64,000 nucleotides of DNA from Chlorops oryzae (GCA_020466095.1 CM035807.1:53696878-53760877), one strand, 5' to 3'; shown: positions 30,080 through 41,162, counted from the stretch's first letter. The notes: generated from the sequence alone by a model not told the origin. Numbers and translations: made by a program.

Positions 30080-30089
30080 TCTTATTCGT

Positions 30090-30259
30090 GTTTCACTTGC
30101 AACTGTTCTTTTGGAATCATATTTAAAATCCACCGGTGTTGCCAGTCAAGCCCGGCGGGAAAAGTGGCTAGCAGCTGTGCTTGAAGTGCTGCCCTCCTTT
30201 TTCCCGTTTTTTCGCCGTTGGTGGTATTTAGCTGCGTAGCGACAGCGGCAAAAACGGAC
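30090..30259 (-). repeat. Duplicated fragment of BEL3 LTR
   Basis: Copy of 24766-24935, carried at the left end of duplication unit 2. It includes the block accggtgttgccagtcaagc. Confidence 0.75.
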
Positions 30260-30820
30260 AGTAACAATCAACACTAAAAGTTTTTTTTCTCTTTTGTTCT
30301 TTTTTGACTTACATACATTCCGTTCCTTTTCGTCTTGGGTGCTCCAACCGGTTAAGGCCTTTGCAGTAATGGTGCAGTGGAAACTCCTCGAAAATGGCTG
30401 GTAAAAAGATAAAAAATATGTAATGCTTTCTTCTTTCCTCAACATAAGACTTAAAATGAGATCGTGAAACGTAAATTAGAACAGTATTACTACGCTGGCG
30501 GCGCTTAAAGTAAATTCGTTACTCTTTCTCTTTTCTCCTATTTTTTTCTCTCGCCTTTTTCCTTTATGTCTATTTTCTTTACACTTCTTTTTCCTTCCCG
30601 TTTTCAAAAGCAAATTGAAAAGTAAAGGAAAGAAAGGGCCGCTACTTCCGCGTGGCAATGACGGCAACGGTAATTGCTCACAATTACAACAACAAAGAGT
30701 TATGTTGTCTGCTTGAGATTCCAATCGGACACCGCCGAAGTCCTGGACACGTGGCCTCCCTTTTTAACGGAAGCGCCCGTCTCTCATTAAAAATTCCAAG
30801 ATCTCCCAAAATTTTCTGCT
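30260..30820. other. Non-coding stretch, copy of 24936-25496
   Basis: Same pyrimidine-rich sequence as in unit 1. No gene seen. Confidence 0.4.
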
Positions 30821-30977
30821 GGTAAGAATATGGTAACCCTAAAGTAATGGCGACCCGTCTGCTATTTGTCATTTACCTTTTCTCTTAGTCATTCTGTTCT
30901 AATAAATGCATTGAAGCGAAAAGTTTGTGCGTTCTCTCTCACATTGTTCACGCTGATTTAACCTTGCTTTGCTAACG
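30821..30977 (+). repeat. Copia copy 2, 5' LTR
   Basis: Equivalent of 25497-25653. The primer site that follows (from 30980) has lost one g. Confidence 0.75.
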
Positions 30978-31113
30978 AAGTTATGTGACCAGCGCCCACG
31001 TGTGTTCAGAACGAGACGAAAGATAGTGAGTCGATATTAACTCGCGTTAGTTGCGGTTAATGAATATTTCTTAATTTCGTGGGTCGAAAACGAAAATAAA
31101 ATATCGGTTTATC

Positions 31114-31329
31114 ATGAGCACTAGTGCCATGCAGCTGGATAAGCTAAATAGTGAAAATTATTCTACATGGGCTATACAGATGAAAAGCTGCCTCATCACT
31201 CAGGATTTATGGACAACCATAAGCTCATCTTTCCCAGCGGCGGAGGGAGATGAGAGAACGAGGTGGTTAGCAACTGATCAAAAAGCCAGCCAGAAAGGTC
31301 AATCTTTTCAAGAAATAAGTAAGATTTAA
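31114..31329 (+). pseudogene. Copia Gag N-terminus, copy 2
   Basis: Differs from copy 1 by Thr for Asn at residue 3 and Thr for Arg at about residue 49. It ends at the same stop and is followed by the same broken Gag sequence. Confidence 0.75.
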
Positions 31330-31594
31330 GCTCAATATCGCTGAAAAACTTTAGCCACAAATACATGAGTTTTGCTCAATAGTGGACAATTTGAGTGAAA
31401 TCGACGTCAAAGTCCCGAGGGACTTCCTTTCAATTTTGTTTTTGTGCAGCCTACCGGATGAATTAGAGAGCTTTGTTGTTGCAATCGAGAGCAGAGACGA
31501 CTAACCTTAGCTTGAAAAACTCAAAATCAAAGTACTCGAAGAAGAAAAAAGAAGAGTCGACAAAAATGACTCAAACAGTGAGAAGGTTCTAACA

Positions 31595-32545
31595 ATGAAA
31601 AATAAAAATGGGAAAGGCAATAAAAAGCAACAGCATTCACAACAACAACAATCCCATGACAGCGAGGGAAATCTTAGCAAGAAGAAGTGTTATGCATGCG
31701 GGAAGAGAGGTCACATCCGATCTGAGTGCAGAAAAACGAAAGATCAGTCAGCTGCAGTCTTTTTGAGCGTGGTAGATTTGCATCAAGAAACGAAAAGTGG
31801 AGAACAAACGAAGGTATGGATGTTGGACAGCGGAGCTTCGTCTCATATGTGCCCGTATGAGTGGTTTTTTAGTGAGCTTAAAGAACAATCACAAAAAGTA
31901 TACCTGGCTTCGGGGAAAGAAGTAAAAGCGACGGGAAGTGGTTCAATAAAATTAAAATCAAGTAACACAGACTTAATTTTAAATAACGTGCTTTACATAC
32001 CCGAATTACAAACAAAAATTTTATCGTTAAGTAAAGTTATAAAAAACGGGAATAAAGTGTATTTTGACGAATCAAAAACCGAAGTAAAAACAAAAGACAA
32101 TAAAACAATTTTCGGTGCCAACGTAGATAACGGCGTTTTTTATACTTATCTAGATAACACAACCAGCGAAGAACGGGTAATGGCAATTAAAGAAAGTGAG
32201 GTATATCAGAGGCACCAGAGGTTCGGTCATTTATATTACACAGATTTGGTGACATTAGCAAAAAATGGTATAGTGCGTGGCCTTGATATGCATACGGAAA
32301 AATTGCCTGAGAATATTAAGTGTAAAACTTGCGCAGTTTGCAAAATAAATCGAAAATCGTTTCTAAATAATTCGGGTGTTGGTAGTAAAAAACCACTTGA
32401 AATCATCCATAGTGACATTTGCGGTCCAATGCGTGTAACGTCACAAGGTGGTGCCAAATATTTTATAACCTTCATCGATGATTTTTCGCAATACGTATAT
32501 GTTGATTTTCTAAAACAAAAATCGGACGCATTTAAAACATTTTAA
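31595..32545 (+). pseudogene. Copia Gag knuckle, protease and integrase N-terminus, copy 2
   Basis: Same layout as copy 1: knuckle CYACGKRGHIRSEC, protease LDSGASSHM, HQRFGHL and IHSDICGPM. One visible protein change from copy 1 is Leu for Ile near residue 126. It ends at the equivalent TAA, and the integrase deletion that follows is also present. Confidence 0.8.
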
Positions 32546-33151
32546 ACGTTTTCAAATAATGTTGAAAGGCAAACGGGACTAATAGTCAAAAAATTAAGAA
32601 CCGACAATGGCTTAGAGTATGTGAACTCGGAATTCAAAAGCTATTTTAACAATAAAGGAATCGTTCACGATATTGGCAGAAGCAGTCAGCATGGCAGCGT
32701 ACATTCGAAATCGTTCGTGCACAAAAGCTTTGAAAAATAAAACGCCATTTGAATGTTGGATCGGAAAAAAGCCAAGTGTCAAACATTTGAAAACCTTTGG
32801 ATGTGAAGCTGTAGCGCTTGATAAGCGATATAAAAAAATCAAAATTTGAAGCCAAAGGTGTGAAATTGGTGTTTGTCGGTTATGCTTCGAATACGAAAGG
32901 CTATAGACTGTTTAATCTAAAAGAAAGAAAAATCGTGATCGCCAGAGACATTATATTTTGATAAAACTGAAAAGTCATGGGAACAAGAAAACAATAACAT
33001 CGTAGAGATTGATTTTGACATAAAAGAAAATGAGAATCAAAACAAGGAAAATGTTAATGAAAATGAAGAGGATGACAGAGTTCAAGCTGCGAGTGGTAAT
33101 GAAAATGAGAACGAAAGCGAATACGAAGATATAGAGACTATTGCAAGCAGA
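32546..33151 (+). pseudogene. Copia integrase C-terminal region, copy 2, broken
   Basis: Copy of 27223-27828 with the same deletion and frame changes. A gtgcac in unit 1 is gttcac here (near 32665). Confidence 0.7.
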
Positions 33152-34780
33152 GTGTTAGCGCGGAAAAAACTCAATCTGTCGCATTCGGGTAAAGTCGGTA
33201 AACCAAAAAGGTCGGTTAAATATACAAAACATTACGTACACGCGGTAGTTGAAAACCCTATGTCGGTAACAGACGCATACAACTCATCAAACAGTCGCGA
33301 GTGGAAAAATGCTATGCTGGCGGAATATAATTCCTTAATAAAAAATAACACATGGACACTAGTAAGCTGTCCGGAAAATAAAAATATTGTCGGCTCGAAA
33401 TGGGTATTTACTACCAAATATAATCCGGACGGAACCAGCGACATATATAAAGCTCGTTTGGTGGCGCAGGGATGCACACAGGTAGCTGGCATCGAATACA
33501 CTGACACATTTGCACCAGTCGTAAGGCATTCCACCATACGTCTTATTTTGTCTTTGGCTGTAAATTATAAACTACTGCTGAACCACATCGATATTGTTTC
33601 CGCGTAACTAAACGGTGATCTTGAGGAGGATGTCTACATGCGGCAGCCTGAAGGTTTTATTGATGAAAATCAGCCGGAAAAGGTTTGCAAGCTTAACAAA
33701 TCCTTGTATGGGCTAAAACAAGCTGGAAAGAATCGGAATAACAAAGTGAACTTTATATTGAATAAAATCGGCTTTCAACGGTGTAAAGCAGATAATTGTG
33801 TCTACACGATGATAACAAACAACGATATAAACATAATATCGGTGTATGTGAACGACATTATATTGGCGTGTTCATCTGAAAGAACCATGAAGTTTATCGT
33901 CGAGAAGCTACAGTCACATGTAGAAGCAGTTGACAGGGGGCCAATAAAATATTACTTGGGGATGGAAATTTGTCCTGAAGGCTTGCGGGATGCACTGTCG
34001 ATACATCAACATCGCTATGTGATAGAATTGCTTAGAAAATGGAACATGGAAGAATGCAAAGGCGCGTCAACTCCATTTGCAAGCGGCACAGTATAACAGT
34101 ATAACGATATAACAGACTACGAATCACTTATCGGCGGTCTTACGTATTTAGCGACAGTATCAAGGCCGAACATTGCGCTTACAGTATCAAAGCTGGCACA
34201 AATTCATAGTCATTCACACAAACAACATTTTTTGGCAGCAAAACGAGTGCTTAGATACCTTAAGGCTAAGCCTCGGGGTACGTTGTCTTATAATCGCAAC
34301 AACCATAGTATTATATGTTTTACAGATGCGGATTGGGGTTCCGATACTACAGACCGGAAATCGTTCAGTGGCTTTGCTTTGTTCGTGGACGACAACCTGA
34401 TTGCCTGTGAGCTTAAAAAGCAAAAGGTGGTCGCATTAAGCACAATGGAGGCCGAATATATTGCCATGTGTTCTGGAGCGAAAGAGGTATCATTTCACAG
34501 AAATCTGCTGCTTGAAATGGCTTTCAAAGATTGCATCGAAAAGTCGACAACAATAATGTGCGACAACCAAAGTGCACAGTTTTCTGTGAAGAATCCCACT
34601 GTGGACAAGCGAAGTAAACACATCGACACTCGCTTCCATTATCTTCGGGACAAATATCTTGAAAAGGAAATCGATATCGAATACATAAAATCGGAGGATA
34701 ATGTAGCGGACATACTCACCAAAAATGTAGCCAAGGACCGGCATGAGTACTTGATTGAAGCGGTGAAACTGAAGTTTTGA
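33152..34780 (+). pseudogene. Copia reverse transcriptase and RNase H, copy 2
   Basis: Same three open pieces (33152-33607, 33638-34096, 34232-34780) with stops at 33605 and 34094 and the YVND catalytic change. In RNase H this copy reads ACELKKQK where copy 1 reads AWEFKKQK. The Cys-Glu-Leu form fits the family better, so the change probably happened in copy 1 after duplication. Confidence 0.8.
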
Positions 34781-34933
34781 ATTTGATTAACTTCCTGAAT
34801 TGAAACTGTAATTTTTTGAATTGTATAGATTCAACTGAAATTTTTTTATTATGATTTTGGATTGTATAAGTTGCATACTGAATTTACGTTGTAATATTAG
34901 CGATATATATAGCAATTGGGTTGAAGCGGAATA

Positions 34934-35090
34934 TGTAAGAATATGGTAACCCTTAAGTAATGGCAACCCATCTGCTATCTGTCATTTACCTTTTCTCTTA
35001 GTCAGTCAGTTCTAATAAACGCATTGAAGCGAAAAGTTTGTGCGTTCTATCTCACATTGTTCACGCTGATTTAACCTTGCTTTGCTAACA
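34934..35090 (+). repeat. Copia copy 2, 3' LTR
   Basis: Equivalent of 29611-29767, with TG...CA ends. Confidence 0.78.
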
Positions 35091-35402
35091 AGCTTTATTG
35101 GTTACTCTCGCTCTCATTATTGGGTTTTTTTTTTCGTTAAGATTTTAAGCATAAATCTTTCTTTTGTGCTACTTTTCTTTAATTCTTAATAACCCAAGCT
35201 TGCCTATTGATCATTTCTTAGCAGCACAGTACACAACCTTCGGATAAGAAAACGAGCCCACTACCACTAGACTGCCGACAGGCTTAAATTATTAAATCTT
35301 ATAATAAAATATGAAAATGAATATTTTTTTATTCGGCCTAAACTATTAATTCATAGCATATTGAGCTCAATTAATTCAGAAAAGTTCGCCAAATAGCTCA
35401 TT

Positions 35403-36377
35403 AAGTCAGTCAATTAAGTAAGTATGCACTGTATAAATGTGTGTTTTTTCCAAATTTCTTCTCTATCAATGATTTTTTTGTGAATTTCATAATTTTCATA
35501 TACTATTAACCTTATTATGTTTTAAAATAATAACAACAAAAATTTAATTTCTGAAAATTTCTTTAGCAAAAAAAAAAAATTAAATCATAATGTTCCATTT
35601 GACAACTTCAGTACAAATTTTGAGCTCGTTTTTCCATTACAAATTCGAAAAAAAATTCCAAAAGAGAATTTTTCGCTGGGTTTTTAAATTTGGTTTTTAC
35701 ATAACATTTCAAGCTTTCTTAATATTACAACAATTAAAACATTTCATACCCATTTAAGAATTGAAACTACAATCAAATTAAATTTTTGTAAACTTGTAAA
35801 ATAGCAACATTACTGAGCCGATCCTGCAACATTTTTGCCCTTAAACAAGTTTTAGGTAGACGGAGAAAGTAAAAGCTCAGTTCATTGCAACAAGATGATA
35901 CTTGAATTATAATTTGTAAACGAAGAGACCGAGAAAATTCAGTAACTAAACCTAAAGGAAAATCGTGATTTAAAAGAAATGTACAACTGCTCTGAAGTTG
36001 TTCGTTTTTTTTTGTGTTTTTAAAAGTGGTAAAAACATTGGTCGGTCACTAAGCAATCTTTCGGTATGAAGTGGTTTTGATGAAAATAAGTAATACTATC
36101 TGCATTTTCTGTTTGACCAGGTGCAAATTTTTCTAGCGATTGAAAAAATGTAGCAGAATCATTATCGAAACAACTTTCCAAGGACACAACTAACTGATCA
36201 AAGACCCCGATTTATGATTTTCTATAGAAGTATTTTGTAGTTTTAAATACAGATATTTCGGCCTTACCTTGTTCAAGTACATTTGGATTTTTTTTTTGGC
36301 GTGGTGTTTGAGGTGAATTTGTTTTATTCTGCTTCTATACTTTTATTGCATATTTTTTCTTACTTTGCATTACGAAT
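35403..36377. other. AT-rich DNA, nothing recognised
   Basis: No supported gene or repeat. Homopolymer A and T runs are frequent. The stretch begins where the tandem duplication stops. Confidence 0.4.
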
Positions 36378-36762
36378 GGCCGTTAAAAAGTCACTTACAG
36401 CTGGGCCAAATTTTCTTAAGTGGGCCACTTTTAAATCGATAGTCTCAGATTTAAGTGGTTGATACGGCATTCGATTGCCTTCGATGTAAAAAAAATCGTT
36501 TGAAACTAATTTAAAAAAAACTTTTCCGTTACTTATTAGCCGTTCAAGTTTTCGGTAATGGTTTTTTGTTTTTTAATTCATAACTCGCGAAAGGAATAAT
36601 CGAAATAAAACGTTCAGTACATTCAATTTTTGTTTTATTTATGTTCTCTTCCATAAAAATATTATTTTTTAATAAAAAATTTATTTTTCCTAGATAAAAT
36701 TTCTTTTTTCTTTTTAATTCAATATTAAAAAGACTTTTTCCCCAGCAGGCATTTTTACTCAA
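36378..36762 (-). pseudogene. Unrecognised coding-like remnant
   Basis: On the minus strand a 73-codon piece (36762-36544), rich in Lys, Asn and Ile, is followed in another frame by about 65 codons without a stop. That second part contains IEGNRMPYQPLKSE and HLRKFGPAVSDFLTAIRN (36500-36378). Its composition is balanced and unlike random AT-rich DNA, so it may be a decayed transposon or host coding sequence. I do not recognise the family. Confidence 0.25.
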
Positions 36763-36844
36763 AATTTGCTAAAATGAGCTACATATGAGTTGAAAAAATG
36801 TGGCTCAAAGTATGAAATAGCTATGCGGGCGAGAAATATCAGAT

Positions 36845-37180
36845 ACATATCAGCTATTTGGCGCACTTTTCTCAATTCATTAAAAGCTCAATATGATATG
36901 AAATTAAAAGCTTAGGGCGAGTAAAAAAATATTAAGTTTTATATTTTATTATAAGACTTAAGAATTTGAGCTGTCGGTAGTCTAGTGGTATTGTGCTCGG
37001 TTTCTAATCCGGAGGTTGTGGGTTCGATTTTCAATGCAGGCAAACTAAATATAAACATTTTTTCTACGCATTGAATTATTTGCAAAAAAAGTCGCTTTTT
37101 CGCATAAATTTTAAGACCCTATTACGATGATGTCTGGGGGAATCCATTCGCCACGTTAGCTTAATTAACTTAACTTAACT
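36845..37180 (+). repeat. tRNA-like SINE-type repeat
   Basis: Bases 36970-37043 resemble a tRNA-Arg(UCU) gene: A box tagtctagtgg (36978-36988), an anticodon-loop-like tttctaat, and aggttgtgggttcgattt with B box ggttcgatttt (37021-37031). The acceptor stem does not pair, so it is not a functional tRNA. The upstream part (36845-36970) also occurs, inverted, beside both copia copies. The end has a ttaacttaactt run resembling a SINE tail. An RNA polymerase III-transcribed SINE is the inference. Confidence 0.5.
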
Positions 37181-37185
37181 TAGTG

Positions 37186-37275
37186 GTACTGATATTCAAC
37201 TTGCATTACCAGAACTGATTTACTGATACTGAAATTTCACTTGCATTACCAGTGCTGATTAACTGGTACTAAAAA
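37186..37275. repeat. 40-bp minisatellite, left inverted arm
   Basis: Repeats of ttcacttgcattaccag with gatttactgatactg between them. It is the reverse complement of the array at 37944-38066. Confidence 0.55.
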
Positions 37276-37530
37276 TACCTTCTGACAGTGTTAAATCTTT
37301 GCAGTATAAATGAATGTGTACTTGCACTGAAATAGGAACTGGCATTTATTTTTTGGTTGATTTTTCAGTAGGTACTATCTAAAAACCGTAGCAACGACTT
37401 TTTAAATTTTTTTTAATAGCCCTTGAATTACACTGTGCGACATTTTAGAGGTCATGTTTTGTAAACAAAAATTTTACGACTGTTTTTGAAAGTGTTTGGT
37501 GGGTGTAACAACGCTTCATACTCAGGTTTG
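37276..37530. other. Spacer left of mariner, nothing recognised
   Basis: No gene seen. The mariner fragment breaks off abruptly on this side, near 37535. Confidence 0.35.
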
Positions 37531-37938
37531 TCAATTCATTTTGATGTTTTCGTCGGTAACCACCTCTTTCGGGCGTCCACTGCGTTCACCGTCCTCCGTG
37601 CTAATTTCACCACGCTTGAATTTTACATACCAATCAATTATTGTTGATTTTCCTGGGGCAGAGTCCGGAAACTCATTATCAAGCCAAGTTTTCGCTTCCA
37701 CTGTATTTTTTCCCTTCAGAAAACAGTATTTTATGAAAACACGAAATTCCTTTTTTTCCATTTTTTGCACAATAACAAAAGTTGCTTCACAAAAGACGCT
37801 CTATCTCACAAACTAATTGACTTACAGACGTCAAATTTTGACACGAATCATTTGAAGGTTGCCACTATATAAAAATAATATGTATTTAATACAAGCGACG
37901 CCATCTATGTGTCAGACCGGGGACTTATCAGCCAACCT
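37531..37938 (-). mobile_element. Mariner transposon 5' fragment
   Basis: A minus-strand ORF (37770-37531) encodes the N-terminal helix-turn-helix part of a mariner transposase. Typical blocks are KYCFLKGKNTVEAKTWL, APGKSTIIDWYVKFKRGE and EDGERSGRPKEVVTDENI. On the right the element ends at an inverted-repeat end that on the minus strand begins caggttggctgataagtccc, the end seen in many insect mariners. The catalytic domain and left end are missing after about 77 codons, so this is a truncated fragment unable to make transposase. Confidence 0.8.
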
Positions 37939-37943
37939 GTTAA

Positions 37944-38066
37944 ATCAGTACTGGTAATACAAGTGAAATATCAGAGCCAGTAAATCAGTACTGGTAATGC
38001 AAGTAGAATAGCAGTACCAGCAAATCACTACTGGTAATGCAAGTAAACTTTCAGTACCCAGTACAT
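37944..38066. repeat. 40-bp minisatellite, right arm
   Basis: Three units of 40-41 bp, each starting aatcagtactggtaat or a close variant, and related sequence up to about 38120. A related array lies at 48497-48560. It is inverted relative to 37186-37275, with the mariner fragment between. Confidence 0.6.
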
Positions 38067-38135
38067 ATATATACTGGTTATGAAAACAGAATTGCAATAT
38101 CAGTAAAAAATTAATTTTGCTGCATTTGTACTGGT

Positions 38136-38918
38136 CAGAGCTCTAAACGAATTTATTCATTTGAGGCTTAAGTCACTTACATTCCCAGCTAAAAATTTAA
38201 AATTTTGATTGAATTCATTTCTACGACAATCGAATTATGAATGAAAACTTTGAATTAATCATTAGTCTGTCAAAAATGATTTATGAATTCAATTTGAAAA
38301 TTTCTTTTTTTAAGCCCCAAGTTAACTTATTTTTATTTTAGCTTACAATTTTTAAATCATTTTCGAGCCTTGGGATTGAAATCACAATTTCTTAAACAGC
38401 CTAAGCCCGCATTGGGAAAACCCAAATTGTATTTTTGATATCTGGGAGTTATTTTCTTTCCCTTAGCAAACAAATAGGAATTCGCAATATGCGTCAACTA
38501 TGTCCCCTCTATTGGCATAAAGAAACTATCCATTAATAATCTGAGACATTATTTTTGCCAATAGCTAAATATTTGCAAAACTTGTCCGAACATTTTTCAA
38601 AGCAAAAAGAAATTCTCAAAATTTGTTACCACTTCCCATTAATAGCCATTATTTTAGAAATTGTGAATTCAATCCTAAGGATGGAAAATGTTTTCAAATT
38701 AATTTGAATTCAATATTCTAAGCTTAAATCAAAATGAGTTAGCTCGGAGCTTTAAAGAAAGGAATTACAAAATTGAATTCATAAATCATTTTTGACAGCT
38801 GAATGATGAATTCAAAGTTTTCATTCATAATTCATTATATCGAATTTTTGAATGAAATCTTTAAAATAAAATTCAAAAGGCTAAAATTTAAAAGTGATTT
38901 AATTCATTTACAGCTCTG
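38136..38918. mobile_element. hAT-type MITE with 8-bp target duplication
   Basis: The element is flanked by gtactggt on both sides (38128-38135 and 38919-38926). Its ends are inverted repeats starting cagagctctaaa on the left and cagagctgtaaa on the right, and further subterminal inverted similarity covers about 170 bases, for example attatgaatgaaaactttga. It has no transposase. An 8-bp duplication and CAGAG-type ends are hallmarks of the hAT superfamily. The paralogous locus near 48620 lacks it (gcatttgatctggtactg), giving an empty site. Confidence 0.8.
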
Positions 38919-38989
38919 GTACTGGTACTGAAAGGTTCCCATCTATGCACTCAACACACTTGGTGGGGGAGGCTTCGAATCTAATTAAG

Positions 38990-39366
38990 CATTTTGCGGC
39001 CACTGGAGAAATCTTTGATGCACCATTGGCAATGGAAGTAGATCAAAACAACAACAAAAGAGTGTTGGTTGGAAAATGAATTGAAGAATTGGTCGACACC
39101 AAAACCAACGCATCGAGCGACCATTTTAAGGAGCTACATGAAGAACATAACAATGTTTATTAGCACTAAAAAATCTGAAGATCGAGACCTCACCCTGGGG
39201 TCCTCTACTGCTACAAGTGGTACTAAAAAGATTGGATCGCGCAACACGCCTTCGATATGAGCAATGCCTTTCAAATCCAAGAGATGTTCTAACAATTAAA
39301 GATTTCTTACAATTTCTGGAAAGAAATTTCCAATCGTTGGAAGCAATATGTGGACAGGACAAATCA
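38990..39366 (+). pseudogene. BEL copy A Gag fragment
   Basis: Gag blocks GEASNLIKHFAATGEIFDAP and KRVLVGK, then RLRYEQCLSNPRDV-like sequence (in shifted frames) and FLQFLERNFQSLEAICG. Frameshifts and stops are frequent. Confidence 0.55.
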
Positions 39367-39381
39367 GGAATTTAACAAGTA

Positions 39382-40192
39382 AGGGTGTTATAGTCAGGCG
39401 AGCCTGACAATAGAATACCCGACACAGACACACATGTTTAAATAATTTTTAAACCAAGCACAAAAATCAGGACCACTAAGAAAAAATATTGAACAAGATT
39501 TTAAGGCCATAACGGGCCCCATATACCGACTTTCGTTTAATTTCTTTATGAAAACCGCCCCTTTGGCACGCCCACTTTTCCACTTTTTTTAAAATTAAAA
39601 TCGGAGGCTTAAATGTACGCTCAAATTCTAAGTTTCATTAAAATAATTCGAAAAAGTCCGATTTTGAAACAGTTTTGTGATTTTTGTGGCAGACCCTATT
39701 ACAAGAGGTACCCTTAATAATGGACCGATCTAGGAAATTTCGCTCAAGTCCCATTTAAATTTCGGTTGAAGGAGACAATTTTCGAAAAACGCCCTTCAGC
39801 CACGCCCACTTTTCAAAATTTTATAAATCATATTACTTGCCTTTAATCATGTTCAACTATCAACTTTCATCAAAATATCTTGAAAAACTTCGACTTTAGA
39901 GCAGTTTTTCTTATTTTCATAACAGACCCTAGTACTGGAGGTACCCCTAAAACTCGTCTGATCGGGTCCATTCTTACTCATGTTGCCGTAAGCACGCATA
40001 CCAAATTTCGTGGAGATAGCTCAACTCCTTCGATAAGAAAGCTGTATACAAACAGACAGACGGACATGGCTAAATCGAATCTCCTAGTGACGCTGATCAT
40101 TTCAATTGTATGGTCTATCTCGACTGGTTCTGGGTGTTACACATAACCACACAAACGCAATATACCCTCGACACAGAGTGTGTCGGGTATAA
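39382..40192. mobile_element. Helentron/DINE-like non-autonomous insertion
   Basis: About 810 bases interrupt BEL Gag between the capsid and knuckle coding parts. The left end has the palindrome gtcaggcgagcctgac (39393-39408) and aatacccgacacagac. The right end has a hairpin cgacacagagtgtgtcg (40169-40185) followed by ggtataaaaa, so the two ends carry inverted subterminal sequence. Inside are cagacagacggacatggcta (a GACA-type proto-microsatellite next to a conserved core) and cacgcccactttt blocks, known from dispersed DINE-1/mini-me repeats of flies. No ORF is present. Confidence 0.5.
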
Positions 40193-40498
40193 AAATTAAA
40201 GACTTGCACATCCGTAACTTCAGAGCATGGTGATAGTTCCTGTGCAGATTGTAAAAACGTGCAACATCCATTATTTTCGTGCAAAAAATTCTTGCACTTA
40301 ACACCACCAGAACGGCAGCAGTTTGTGCAAAAGAATAAAGTGTTCTGCAACTGCATGGAAACTGGACACCGCACAAAAGGCTGCTCTTCAAGAAGTTGCA
40401 TGAAATTCAACAAAAAACACAAAACGCTGTTTCATCTGGAAAATTCAACACAGAGGACAACTAAACCAAGAACGGAATTAAGCAAGCCAGAAAAATAG
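40193..40498 (+). pseudogene. BEL copy A zinc-knuckle region
   Basis: Reads CADCKNVQHPLFSC, then CNCMETGHRTKGC and CMKFNKKHKTLFHL, the BEL Gag knuckle layout with one Cys changed to Phe. It ends at a TAG (40496). Confidence 0.65.
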
Positions 40499-40612
40499 GC
40501 AGAAACTAATTTATCAACTGTCATAGACACAACACAAAATCCTAGATAAGCAACGTCACTAACCACATCGAAACACTCTGCAGCAAACAGTTACGTTTTT
40601 CTCAGCACTGCA

Positions 40613-40879
40613 ATGATAATCGTCCTAGTTAAAAACGCTGAAGTCAAATGTCGAGCAATAATCAAATCTGGCTCACAACTCAATGTCATCACAGAACGGC
40701 TGATCAAACGTCTTGGGATATCTAAACAACCAATTTTATTATCAATCAACGGAATTGAATCAAGTTATTCTAAGGTGCAGCACAGAGTGAACGTGGCAGT
40801 CCATTTAAGAATCAACAAGTTCAATACAATGCTAGAAGCCGCTGTATTGGCCCGCATAATCTCACCTGAGCCAATGTAA
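40613..40879 (+). pseudogene. BEL copy A protease region
   Basis: 88 codons with CRAIIKSGSQLNVITERLIK, corresponding to the retroviral-type aspartic protease. The catalytic Asp is Lys here; in copy B it is Glu. The following bases continue as the conserved segment LEDPAFNRTDKVDILLNAEF up to 41017. Confidence 0.6.
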
Positions 40880-41162
40880 CTTTTGTACATCAAGTACTGG
40901 CCGATTCCCAAAAACATCCAGTTGGAAGATCCAGCCTTTAATCGCACTGATAAGGTTGATATTTTATTAAATGCCGAATTTTATCATCAACTCCTGTCAA
41001 TTGGTCAGATCAAATAAGAACACGACTTCCAACTTTACAAAAACGGTATTCGGATGGATCATAGGGGAAAAATTGGAAAACGTGCTCTTATAAACAGCAA
41101 CATGTCGTTTATGTATAGATTAAACCTATATCTTAAAAGATGTCATTGCCAGGCTATGGGAA

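Larger units (their letters stand above)
30821..35090 (+). mobile_element. Copia LTR retrotransposon, copy 2, inactive
   Basis: Second copy of the copia element, with LTRs at 30821-30977 and 34934-35090. All stops, the integrase deletion and the YVND change of copy 1 are present. The copy therefore arose by duplication of a dead element together with its flanks, not by a second insertion. Confidence 0.85.
30090..35402. repeat. Tandem 5.3-kb duplication, unit 2
   Basis: Near-identical to 24766-30079, separated from it by ten bases (30080-30089). The right end stops at ccaaatagctcatt, after which the sequence is new. Small differences include a one-base deletion in the primer site and single substitutions, for example acttaattt for acataattt near 31972. 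Confidence 0.88.

Noticed and set aside
24766..35402. Two independent copia insertions
   Set aside because: Flanking DNA on both sides is duplicated as well, and all lesions are shared, which independent insertion would not produce.
36970..37043. A functional tRNA-Arg gene
   Set aside because: The acceptor stem does not pair and the T stem is poor. The stretch is part of a dispersed repeat, so a SINE-type remnant fits better.
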